DNA from: Sphingomonadales bacterium
GTDB lineage: Bacteria > Pseudomonadota > Alphaproteobacteria > Sphingomonadales > Sphingomonadaceae
Direction: 5' to 3'
NCBI GenBank assembly: GCA_024636595.1
Contig: JAGXGT010000050.1
Coordinates: 1 to 17,277, forward strand
DNA: 17,277 nucleotides
Shown here one piece after another: positions 1 through 7,476 of this stretch (position 1 is its first letter; every line of letters begins with the position of its first letter). The position numbers were made by a program, and so were the translations under genes. The notes under the pieces were generated by a model. It was given only the letters and a program-made list of their open reading frames with translations. It was not told the DNA's origin and searched no databases.

Positions 1-1667
1 ACACCATTCCGATCATGATCAACGCGACCGACCGCTCGGGGAAATGTCTGTTTACAAATGCCTACCAGTCCGCCCTGTTTGACAAAGACCCGGATGAAAT
101 GGTCGGCACCGATTTTGCCGATAATTTCGAGCCCACTCTGGCTGCCAATACCCGCCGACGCGACGCACTTGTGCTGAAATCCAGCCTTGCCATCCCGCAT
201 TACGAAGAAAAAATCACCAGCGACGGCGTTGATCTGGTTTTCCATTGCAACAAGTCGCCTCTGCTCAATCATGAAGGCGAAACGATCGGCGTTCTGACGA
301 CCGCCGTCGATATTACCGCGCGGAAGTTTGCCGAAGAACATAGAACACATTTGGCGCTGCATGACATGCTGACCGGGCTTCCCAATCGCGTATTGCTTGC
401 GGAAAATGTCAAATCTACCATCGAAAATTGCAAGAAGACGAACAGCGAAGCGGCGCTGCTGCTGCTTGACCTGGATCGCTTCAAAATTATCAACGACACC
501 CGCGGCCATCACAGCGGCGACGCGCTTTTGCGAGAAGTCGCAGAACGGGTGTCCAAAGTGATCGGCCCAGAAGACTTCGCCGCGCGCATCGGCGGAGACG
601 AATTTGCGATCATTTTCAGCAAATTCCAAAACATAGACTCGGTCAATTCGCGCTGTTCGAAAATTCTGAAGGCAATTAACGAACCCTATGCGATCAGTGG
701 TGTGGGCCAGGTTATTAGTGCATCTATCGGCGTAAGCCTGATCCCCAGCGACGGCGACGAATATGAAGAAGTTCTGCGCATGGCAGATCTTGCCATGTAT
801 GATGCCAAGGCCAATGGCCGCAACTGTCACCGGTTCTTCTCGGAAGATATGAATCAGATTGCGCAGGCCGACGCCGCTCTGGAAAATGAACTGCGCAACG
901 CATTCAATGAAAACCAGTTCGCGCTTGAATACCAGCCGATTGTCGATGCCCAATCTCTGGAATATGTCGGGTTGGAAGCTCTGATCCGCTGGGATCATCC
1001 GCGGCGGGGACGTTTGCTGCCGATCCAGTTCATTCGGGTTGCCGATGAAAGCGGGCTAATGGATATTCTCGGCAACTGGGTGATCGGTGAGGTATGCCGA
1101 GAAATAAAATCCTACGCAGATCGGGGGATTGATCTCCCGCGCGTTGCGATCAACGTTTCACCAAGACAATTTCAGAATCAAAATCTTTGTGATGAATTGC
1201 TGGCAAATATTGAAGCCAACGGCATCGAGCCATCGAAGATCACGATCGAAATCACCGAAGAATTGCTGATCGACAATAATGAAGAGGTCCGTGCTACACT
1301 TCAGCGTATTCGCAGCCATGGCGTCGGCATCTCGATTGACGATTTCGGCACAGGCTATTCCTCCCTGCAATATCTGAGAGATCTGCCTGCCAATTGCCTC
1401 AAAATCGATCGTACCTTCATTTCGCGCATTGAACATAGCGCGGCAGATCGCGCGATTATCGGCACGATCGCGCATCTGGCACATGCGCTCGACATGCGCG
1501 TTGTTGCCGAAGGCGTGGAGAATGATGCTCAACTGGACTTGTTGCGCGTATCAGGCTGCGATGAGATCCAGGGGTTCAAGATCGCGCGTCCGCAAAGGGC
1601 AGAAGACCTGGGCAAACTGTTTGACACCCGGAAAGATGATCCGCCCAGTCGTGCCGCAGAAGGCTAG
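1..1667 (+). CDS. PAS-GGDEF-EAL cyclic-di-GMP synthase/phosphodiesterase (5' partial), RpfR-like candidate
   Basis: The frame is open to the window's left edge, and the codons before the first ATG (position 15) read T-I-P-I, typical of a PAS domain entry, so the true start lies upstream. Numbering from that ATG, a PAS domain covers about residues 1-105 and ends in DITARK. GGDEF spans about 113-275 with intact GGDEF at 193-197. EAL spans about 290-535 with EAL at 321-323, N380, E412, the loop-6 motif DDFGTG at 442-447, K463 and E499. Both catalytic domains therefore look intact. The allosteric I-site (RxxD) is broken: position 184 is Gly although D187 remains. Such proteins make or degrade the second messenger c-di-GMP in the cytoplasm. 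The next gene, an RpfC-like kinase, starts a few bases downstream, so the two are probably co-transcribed. The domain order matches the C-terminal part of RpfR from Burkholderia. Whether an RpfF-interacting or receiver domain precedes the PAS cannot be seen. Confidence 0.93.
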   Translation, partial: TIPIMINATDRSGKCLFTNAYQSALFDKDPDEMVGTDFADNFEPTLAANTRRRDALVLKSSLAIPHYEEKITSDGVDLVFHCNKSPLLNHEGETIGVLTTAVDITARKFAEEHRTHLALHDMLTGLPNRVLLAENVKSTIENCKKTNSEAALLLLDLDRFKIINDTRGHHSGDALLREVAERVSKVIGPEDFAARIGGDEFAIIFSKFQNIDSVNSRCSKILKAINEPYAISGVGQVISASIGVSLIPSDGDEYEEVLRMADLAMYDAKANGRNCHRFFSEDMNQIAQADAALENELRNAFNENQFALEYQPIVDAQSLEYVGLEALIRWDHPRRGRLLPIQFIRVADESGLMDILGNWVIGEVCREIKSYADRGIDLPRVAINVSPRQFQNQNLCDELLANIEANGIEPSKITIEITEELLIDNNEEVRATLQRIRSHGVGISIDDFGTGYSSLQYLRDLPANCLKIDRTFISRIEHSAADRAIIGTIAHLAHALDMRVVAEGVENDAQLDLLRVSGCDEIQGFKIARPQRAEDLGKLFDTRKDDPPSRAAEG

Positions 1668-1672
1668 AGCAA

Positions 1673-4228
1673 TTGTTTTTTCTAAAATCGAGCGCTCCGA
1701 CCAAGTCGCATAAACACCACCGGCACCATAAAAGTGGCATGCACGGTCAAATCCGTGACCGCGAGCATGAAATGATCAAGAATCGGATCATCTTGATTGT
1801 TCTAGCATCGTCGGCTTGCGCTGTTTTGGGCGCGCCCCTGCAGTTGATCATCGCATTCGGCATTTACTTCGTTGTCAGCGTCGCGATCGCCGTTGCCTAC
1901 TACATTGGCAGCCAGCCATCCAGTTTAAGGCGGCTTGTGGGTCTTTCCTTAGACTTTGGTGCAATCGCTTTTGGATTCCAGGTCGGAGGCGAGAGCAGCC
2001 AGGCGTTTTACCCACTCATGCTTTGGATCATTCTCGGCAACGGCTTTCGTTTTGGCGTGTCGTGGCTTTTTCTGGCATCCGCGATGGCCGCAATAGCATT
2101 CGGATGGACGATCTACACCGTCGACTTTTGGCGCGATAGTCCTTCGTTATCGGCAGGCCTTCTGATCGGACTGATCGTGATACCCGCCTATTGCTCGACG
2201 CTGATCACCAAAATCTCCCAGGCCAAGGAAGAAGCTGAGGCTGCAAACAAGGCCAAGAGCCTGTTTCTTGCCAGCATCAGTCATGAATTGCGTACCCCGC
2301 TGAACGCTATCATCGGTTATGGCACTCACCTACTGGACATGAAGCTGCCGGAGACCCAGCATCAGATGGTTAACACCAGCGTATCCGCCGGTCGCCACTT
2401 GCTGCACCTGATCAACCAGCTGCTAAACTTTGCTCATTCTGATTCTCGGGATGAGTTGCCCGAACCAAAGTCCTTTTCTCTGGTGGATATTCTGTCCGAA
2501 GTTCGTGATATCATGCAGATTGCGGCCAACGACAAGAAGCTCAAAATCATTCTGCAGGCGGAGCCAAGCAGCGACCAGATCATCTCCGGGCAGCTGGATT
2601 ATGTCCGCAACATTCTGATCAACCTGACCAGCAATGCGGTAAAATTCACCGAAGCCGGATCAATCACATTGAGATGCGGGTTCAACGCATCAAATGGCGA
2701 TGACGAGATGTGGATTTCGGTAACCGACACAGGGCCTGGCATCCCGGAGGACGCACAGCAGAAAATCTTTGATGTTTTTCAGCAAGCAAATGACACCGTT
2801 GCGAGCGAATTCGGTGGAACCGGGTTGGGACTGGCGATCTGTCGAAAACAGGCCGGCCAAATGGGTGGTCATATTTCCGTCGAAAGCGAGGTCGGCACCG
2901 GCAGCACATTCACCTTATCATTTCCGGCTGAAATTTTGGAGCCGGAAGAATCCAGCGCCGATGAAGAGAGCGTCAGGATCCTTTCCCTGACCCGCGATCT
3001 CGGTGTGCCGATCATCTGCAATGATAATAATCATTCCGTCAAGATCGACCATATCCAATGCCATGTGTCGGACGACATCGGCACGATTCTCAGCCACCGT
3101 AATCTTGAACTTTATGACATCGCGCTGCTCGATGAGGCCATCGCAAACGATCATGACGATCAATCTCCGCTGTGGTCGGCGTTTCGGAAAGCCAAACTTC
3201 CTCCGGTTTTGTTAGCGGAAGGAAAAGTGAAGAATCTGAAGGATATTCAATTGCGGGCCGCCTTCGCAACGCTGCTACCCGCAGGTTCAGACTTCAGCGC
3301 CATCCGCAGCGCCGTGCAGATCGGCTGTTCCTTTGTCGGCTCCGCCGCTCGCGACCCATCAGAACCGAAAGACATGGAACAACCGTCAGAAGTGGCATCG
3401 GTCCGCGTGCTAGTCGCCGATGACAATCGGACCAACCAGATGGTACTCGAAACAATCCTGTCCAATGCCGGGCACCAGGTTACGGTAGTCGCGGACGGCG
3501 AGAAAGCACTTGAGGCACTGGAACAAGGATCGTTTGAAATTGTCTTTCTGGATGTGAACATGCCGATCATGGGCGGTATCGAATGCTGCAGACTATGGCG
3601 GCAGATTGAGGGCCCCCGGAACCATGTGCCAATCATCGGTTTGACGGCAGATTCAACCGACGAGACCGAGAAAAAATGTCTCGACGCCGGAATGGACCTG
3701 AGGATGACCAAGCCCATTGAAGCCGCGGAACTAATAGAAGTAATCGCCTCGCAGACGGCCAACAGAATTGATCAGGGAGGGAGCAAAGTCGTGACAGATC
3801 CGTTGGGAGTGGTCAGCAATATTGAAGGTCGACTGCGCAAGACCGATACGCCCGCGGTCGATCCTGCACAGCTAGATTATCTTCTGTCGATCGGCGACGC
3901 GGCGTTCGTCCAATCCATTATCGAAGCCTATCTGGAAGATGCCAACGATATCCTCGCTGCCTTTACCACATCGGTCGAGACTCAATCGGTTGATGACTTC
4001 CGCTTCCATGCCCACGCGTTCAAGAGCGGGGCAGCCAATGTCGGCGCCAATATTTTGGTCGAAACATGTTCAAAGCTCGAAGTGATTACGGAACGGGAAT
4101 TCAGTGATCGACGGTTTGAATATCTGGCAAAAATTGAACAACAATTGGATGACATCGGCGTTTGCCTGAAAGCTATTTCCGCTTCCAGTCACGGCAATAT
4201 GTCTGCCGAAAAAGCGGCAATGAGCTAA
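1673..4228 (+). CDS. rpfC: RpfC-type hybrid sensor histidine kinase of the DSF system
   Basis: An 851-residue hybrid kinase that probably senses DSF at the inner membrane. Five or six hydrophobic segments lie between residues 37 and 178. Within them, RRLVG-x-SLDF (87-95) and the IILGNGFRFG stretch (119-128) resemble my recollection of the Xanthomonas RpfC sensor. HisKA follows with phospho-acceptor H204 (SHELRTPLN), then HATPase with N-box about 317-321, DTGPGIP 352-358 and GGTGLGLAI 381-389. Residues 430-555 look like a degenerate receiver. A true receiver (575-695) has D583, D584, D627 and K680, and a C-terminal Hpt domain has H781 (HAFKSG). Xanthomonas RpfC is about 726 residues, so this one is longer, largely through the extra middle module. 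The TTG start at 1673 has AAGG nine bases upstream and gives a His/Lys-rich leader; ATG at 1739 or 1772 is possible. It ends 7 bases from the convergent rpfF stop. Confidence 0.88.
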   Translation: MFFLKSSAPTKSHKHHRHHKSGMHGQIRDREHEMIKNRIILIVLASSACAVLGAPLQLIIAFGIYFVVSVAIAVAYYIGSQPSSLRRLVGLSLDFGAIAFGFQVGGESSQAFYPLMLWIILGNGFRFGVSWLFLASAMAAIAFGWTIYTVDFWRDSPSLSAGLLIGLIVIPAYCSTLITKISQAKEEAEAANKAKSLFLASISHELRTPLNAIIGYGTHLLDMKLPETQHQMVNTSVSAGRHLLHLINQLLNFAHSDSRDELPEPKSFSLVDILSEVRDIMQIAANDKKLKIILQAEPSSDQIISGQLDYVRNILINLTSNAVKFTEAGSITLRCGFNASNGDDEMWISVTDTGPGIPEDAQQKIFDVFQQANDTVASEFGGTGLGLAICRKQAGQMGGHISVESEVGTGSTFTLSFPAEILEPEESSADEESVRILSLTRDLGVPIICNDNNHSVKIDHIQCHVSDDIGTILSHRNLELYDIALLDEAIANDHDDQSPLWSAFRKAKLPPVLLAEGKVKNLKDIQLRAAFATLLPAGSDFSAIRSAVQIGCSFVGSAARDPSEPKDMEQPSEVASVRVLVADDNRTNQMVLETILSNAGHQVTVVADGEKALEALEQGSFEIVFLDVNMPIMGGIECCRLWRQIEGPRNHVPIIGLTADSTDETEKKCLDAGMDLRMTKPIEAAELIEVIASQTANRIDQGGSKVVTDPLGVVSNIEGRLRKTDTPAVDPAQLDYLLSIGDAAFVQSIIEAYLEDANDILAAFTTSVETQSVDDFRFHAHAFKSGAANVGANILVETCSKLEVITEREFSDRRFEYLAKIEQQLDDIGVCLKAISASSHGNMSAEKAAMS

Positions 4229-4235
4229 TCTATAC

Positions 4236-5189
4236 TCAAACAGCCCGGAGCGACCTAAGAATGCGGCGGTCCTGAGCTGATGCCAACCGCTCCATCTTGC
4301 GAACATCTGCGTCGTCAAGATAAAGGGCGGTCTCGGCCCAGGTGTCGGTGATTTCCAGCAGCTCTTCCAAACTCACCGGGTTCGCGATTTTCCTGGCACG
4401 ATAGACAGCCCGCTCCGCGTGGAAGCGCTTACGGTTCGCTTTGGTATATTCGACGATGGCGGCTTCGCCCATTCCGTCTTCTGCCAAGATATCTACCACA
4501 CCCATCTCATATAGTTCGGTGGCGGAGAATAATTTCCCCTCGAGAATGAACCGCTCGGTATCCTTGCGGCTGAGCCGCTGCCGCAAAAAGCTGTAGGCCC
4601 CCATACCAGGGAAGAGGTTGAATAAAATTTCCGGCAGTCCCAGTCGTGCGCTCTTTTCGGCCACCAATATGTCAAAAGCCAGTGCATGCTCAAAACCACC
4701 GCCCAACGCATCGCCCTGCACAAGTGCCATGGTAATGATCGGCGCGCCAAAGGCGGTGCTATTCTCATATTGCATGTGAACGCAGGTTCGGGCGTATTTC
4801 TTCAATGCCCCGAGATCACGACGACGGATGCAATCCGCAAAATGTTTCAGATCGCCGCCCAGATTATAAATACCGGGCGTGTGTGAAGCGGCCACGAAAT
4901 AGCGTAAGGGATCCGCGGCTTTTGAGCCTTCACGACCATATGTGGAGTGAATCCAGTCCTGGACCTGCTGGATTTCTTCGCCCAGTTCATAGGTATAGCT
5001 CGGGCGTGATTTCTGGTTCATGTAGCACCAGAATATTTCGTCGGTACGATCAAATCTCAGGTCGATTTCGCTGAACTGTTTGGCGAAAATATCAGGCTCC
5101 GAAACGGGCGATCCCTGGACCAGCATGCCGTTCGCCTCAATCGATAAATTGCGATCCAACTCGTTGGCAGCGCGACTGCGAAAGTCCAT
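4236..5189 (-). CDS. rpfF: DSF synthase RpfF (crotonase-family enoyl-CoA hydratase/thioesterase)
   Basis: RpfF makes cis-2-unsaturated fatty-acid signals from acyl-ACP, acting as both dehydratase and thioesterase. The crotonase core is clear: LGGDL, then VQGDALGGGFEHAL, then GLPEILFNLFPGMGAYSFL. The two glutamates (E167 and E187 counted from the start used here) are 20 residues apart, exactly like catalytic E141 and E161 of Xanthomonas RpfF, and the flanking GLPE-x-LF-x-LFPGMGAYSF signature separates RpfF from ordinary enoyl-CoA hydratases. The ATG at 5189 has GGAG at ideal 6-base spacing and gives 317 residues. Upstream in-frame starts at 5201 and 5237 lack comparable support. Xanthomonas RpfF is about 289 residues; the surplus is in the N-terminal region. 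It converges on rpfC, the same arrangement as in Xanthomonas, which strongly supports the assignment. Confidence 0.93.
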   Translation of the reverse strand: MDFRSRAANELDRNLSIEANGMLVQGSPVSEPDIFAKQFSEIDLRFDRTDEIFWCYMNQKSRPSYTYELGEEIQQVQDWIHSTYGREGSKAADPLRYFVAASHTPGIYNLGGDLKHFADCIRRRDLGALKKYARTCVHMQYENSTAFGAPIITMALVQGDALGGGFEHALAFDILVAEKSARLGLPEILFNLFPGMGAYSFLRQRLSRKDTERFILEGKLFSATELYEMGVVDILAEDGMGEAAIVEYTKANRKRFHAERAVYRARKIANPVSLEELLEITDTWAETALYLDDADVRKMERLASAQDRRILRSLRAV

Positions 5190-5195
5190 GTGATA

Positions 5196-5199
5196 CTCC
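5196..5199 (-). promoter_or_regulatory. Ribosome binding site deciding the rpfF start
   Basis: GGAG on the minus strand ends 6 bases before the ATG at 5189. It favours this start over the in-frame candidates 12 and 48 bases further upstream. Confidence 0.7.
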
Positions 5200-5259
5200 A
5201 TATATAGCAAAGGGTTCGGTATAACTGCGCCTAACAAGTTCCTCAGCCTATGTTGTAAA

Positions 5260-5288
5260 ATTTTAAGATATGCCCCATTTCAATGCAA
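5260..5288 (-). promoter_or_regulatory. Candidate sigma-70-type promoter of rpfF
   Basis: On the minus strand TTGCAT (5283-5288) and TAAAAT (5260-5265) are separated by exactly 17 bases and lie about 70 bases upstream of the rpfF start. The surrounding 5190-5473 gap (284 bases) is clearly AT-richer than the genes and holds no convincing coding sequence. Alphaproteobacterial promoters vary, so this is a match by eye only. Confidence 0.4.
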
Positions 5289-5451
5289 GTAAAACCGAGA
5301 AGAATTTGTAACTTGCTTAATTGATTCAAAATTTTTCTTATCTTTGAGTCATTTGAACGGAAATAACCGCATCGAAATGGTTAATTTCCTCAAAAATAAG
5401 TGGGAAATTACCCTGATTCTGTTTAATTTTGGCACGGATCTCGAGTGTATG

Positions 5452-5468
5452 AGCGCTCCGCGAGCGCT
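5452..5468 (-). terminator. Hairpin directly after gpsA, possible transcription end
   Basis: A perfect 7-bp stem (AGCGCTC / GAGCGCT) with a 3-base loop starts 5 bases beyond the gpsA stop codon. No U-run follows on the minus strand, so it is not a canonical intrinsic terminator. It could protect the mRNA 3' end or attenuate readthrough into rpfF. Confidence 0.35.
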
Positions 5469-5473
5469 TGTTC

Positions 5474-6475
5474 TCATCCCGCGTCTGACTCAGCTCCGGC
5501 TGACTGATTCACCAGTCCGCGAAACGCACGCACCGCTGACCGTTTGCCTTTGGTGACTGCAAAAACATCCTCGGCAATCGGCATTTCGACACCATATTTC
5601 TTCGCCAGAGCGATAACGGTCGGCGCACTTTTCACACCCTCTGCGACCATGTGCATTTCTTTAATTATCGCATCGATAGAACGCCCCTTGCCAAGCTCGA
5701 CACCGACATGCCGATTGCGGCTAAGCGGGCTGGTGCAAGTGGCGATCATATCGCCCATTCCGGTTAGTCCCGCAAATGTCTCCGGCTTCCCGCCCATAGC
5801 AACGCCCAGACGTGTGATTTCCGCGAGCCCTCTGGTGATCAACGCCGAACGCGTATTGTCGCCGGCACCCAGACCATCACCCATGCCAACGGCAATGGCG
5901 ATAATATTTTTGAGCACGCCGCCCAACTCACAGCCCAGTAGATCGGTGTTGGTGTATACCCGAAAGACGCCAGAGTGAAAAAGCTGCTGCAGCTGCTTCA
6001 CGATAATCTCGTCTTCCATCGAGATCACGCTTGCTGCGGCCTGTCCGGCCATGATTTCGCGCGCCAGATTGGGACCGGTCAATACGCCGACCGGATGGCC
6101 GGGAAGAACGTCTTCGATCACCTCGGTCATCCGCTTACTGGTAGCCAGTTCCAGACCCTTGGTGAGACTGATGACCGGAACCCAAGGCCGCAGATATTGC
6201 CTGGCTTCTTCCAGGACACTGCGAAAATTGTTGGAGGGTATGCCCATTACCAATACATCAGCACCTGATACAGCCTCGCCGATTTCGGAGGTTGCGGTCA
6301 GCGCATCGGGCAATTTTATATCGGGCAAATATTTGCTGTTGCAATGATTGTCGTTGATATCTCGGACGGTTTCCGGGTCTCGCGCCCAGAGCTTTATCGG
6401 TGCATTGCGCGAAACCAGAGACGCCACGGTCGTGCCCCATGACCCGCCGCCCAGCAGTCCAACCTTCAATTCCAT
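5474..6475 (-). CDS. gpsA: NAD(P)H-dependent glycerol-3-phosphate dehydrogenase
   Basis: A cytosolic enzyme reducing dihydroxyacetone phosphate to sn-glycerol-3-phosphate, the backbone of phospholipids and triacylglycerol. The protein has 333 residues, the normal family size. The Rossmann nucleotide-binding loop GLLGGGSWG is at residues 6-14, LTKGLE near 105-110, TGPN near 133-136, the family's conserved lysine in GGVLKN at about 189, and GDNTRSALITRG near 206-217. The ATG at 6475 is preceded by AAGGAGG at 6-base spacing; a GTG two codons upstream lies too close to that site. It follows the alpha/beta hydrolase by 61 bases on the same strand and is probably the last gene of the lipid operon, supplying the substrate of the PlsB enzyme encoded upstream. 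Confidence 0.97.
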   Translation of the reverse strand: MELKVGLLGGGSWGTTVASLVSRNAPIKLWARDPETVRDINDNHCNSKYLPDIKLPDALTATSEIGEAVSGADVLVMGIPSNNFRSVLEEARQYLRPWVPVISLTKGLELATSKRMTEVIEDVLPGHPVGVLTGPNLAREIMAGQAAASVISMEDEIIVKQLQQLFHSGVFRVYTNTDLLGCELGGVLKNIIAIAVGMGDGLGAGDNTRSALITRGLAEITRLGVAMGGKPETFAGLTGMGDMIATCTSPLSRNRHVGVELGKGRSIDAIIKEMHMVAEGVKSAPTVIALAKKYGVEMPIAEDVFAVTKGKRSAVRAFRGLVNQSAGAESDAG

Positions 6476-6481
6476 AAACAC

Positions 6482-6488
6482 CCTCCTT
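6482..6488 (-). promoter_or_regulatory. Strong ribosome binding site of gpsA
   Basis: AAGGAGG on the minus strand, 6 bases before the ATG at 6475. It is among the strongest Shine-Dalgarno matches in the window, consistent with independent translation of gpsA after the 61-base gap. Confidence 0.75.
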
Positions 6489-6513
6489 CGACGACTCCTC
6501 TACAGAGAGTCCA

Positions 6514-6529
6514 TTCAGTTCAAACTGAA
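6514..6529 (-). other. Small perfect hairpin between alpha/beta hydrolase gene and gpsA
   Basis: TTCAGTT and AACTGAA form a 7-bp stem around a 2-base centre, effectively an inverted repeat starting 7 bases after the hydrolase stop codon. There is no U-run. It may be an mRNA processing or stability element, or a weak terminator separating gpsA from the lipase genes. Confidence 0.35.
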
Positions 6530-6536
6530 GGGGATT

Positions 6537-7475
6537 TCAATGTTTTGCAAGGAACTCAAGTTGTCGCTTGGCGGTCCCCTTCGGGTTTTCGATCATCGGG
6601 ACGTGGCCGACATCTTCAAAAATGATCGATTCCGCATTCGGGATGCCTTGTTCCAGCACATCGACGCAACTGACATCGATCAACTGGTCATGGCGGCCCC
6701 AAATGATAAGCGTCGGCGTCTTCACTCTGCCGAGTTGATCGTTCAGTGGTTTGACTGTGCCATCATCAACCAGAGTCCAGAAGATCTTGTCCAGCAACTC
6801 TCGATGGGCTGAGAAATCTTCGTAAAAAATCTTTCGAAACTGCCCGGGAACCTTCATCGGCTTGTGAGCGACAAAGGCGAGCATCCGCTTGACGTCATCG
6901 GCGCTGTGAATCTCCAGCGGGTTTTTCCCTGCCAGAGCCTCTTTCTGCAGCTCGCTTTCATTGGCTCCGACAACGCCCGCGTTGTTAAACAAGGTCATCG
7001 ATAGCAAGCGCTCCGGATAATCCAGCGCAAAGCGCAGCGCCACAAAACCGCCCATGCTATTGCCGCCAATGTGGCATTTCTCTATTCCCATCGCATCAAG
7101 AAAATCACGAACCCGCGCTGCCTGCGTGACCATGTCATAATCACGACCGATGTCTCGGGTATTTTCTCCAAAGCCAGGGAGGTCAGGCGCAATCAAACGA
7201 TATTTGCCCACCATTTCTGGCGCGTACATCGCCCAGTTATCCTTGTCGCCGCCAAAGCCGTGAAGCAACACCAAGGGCTCGCCAGTAGCCGGCCCGCCTT
7301 CGAGATAGGGCCAGATCATTTCGCCGACTTTGACAGATTTCTCGGTCAACTTGCCCTTGCGCCGCAACGCGTTACGGAAGAAAGCGAACAAGCTGCGCGG
7401 AAACAGAGCATAGATCGCAATTAGCGACAGGACCAACACACCCAGAATCGTCAGGAATATTTGAATTGCTTGCAA
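6537..7475 (-). CDS. Membrane-anchored alpha/beta-fold hydrolase (lipase/esterase)
   Basis: A 312-residue alpha/beta hydrolase, probably an ester or lipid hydrolase. Residues 4-24 form one hydrophobic segment followed by basic residues (RNALRRKGK), suggesting an inner-membrane anchor or uncleaved signal. LHGFGGDKDNW (71-81) provides the oxyanion region. The nucleophile is S140 in GNSMGG, with likely acid D263 (WGRHDQLID) and histidine H291 (DVGHVPMIENP). Translation starts at TTG, one base after the TAA of the upstream monoacylglycerol-lipase-like gene, with AGGAG six bases before it; no ATG lies near this N-terminus. This arrangement predicts translational coupling. The context in a triacylglycerol operon suggests an acylglycerol or fatty-acyl ester substrate, but the sequence alone does not fix it. 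Related architectures occur in bacterial lipases and PHA-depolymerase-like hydrolases. Confidence 0.92.
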   Translation of the reverse strand: MQAIQIFLTILGVLVLSLIAIYALFPRSLFAFFRNALRRKGKLTEKSVKVGEMIWPYLEGGPATGEPLVLLHGFGGDKDNWAMYAPEMVGKYRLIAPDLPGFGENTRDIGRDYDMVTQAARVRDFLDAMGIEKCHIGGNSMGGFVALRFALDYPERLLSMTLFNNAGVVGANESELQKEALAGKNPLEIHSADDVKRMLAFVAHKPMKVPGQFRKIFYEDFSAHRELLDKIFWTLVDDGTVKPLNDQLGRVKTPTLIIWGRHDQLIDVSCVDVLEQGIPNAESIIFEDVGHVPMIENPKGTAKRQLEFLAKH

Positions 7476-7476
7476 G

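Noticed and set aside
3247..3762. Minus-strand reading frame (171 codons) opposite the rpfC receiver region
   Set aside because: Serine-rich shadow of the receiver-coding frame without a recognisable domain.
5344..5556. Plus-strand reading frame (70 codons) in the rpfF-gpsA gap
   Set aside because: Half of it overlaps gpsA antisense, composition is not protein-like, and no Shine-Dalgarno is visible; treated as intergenic.
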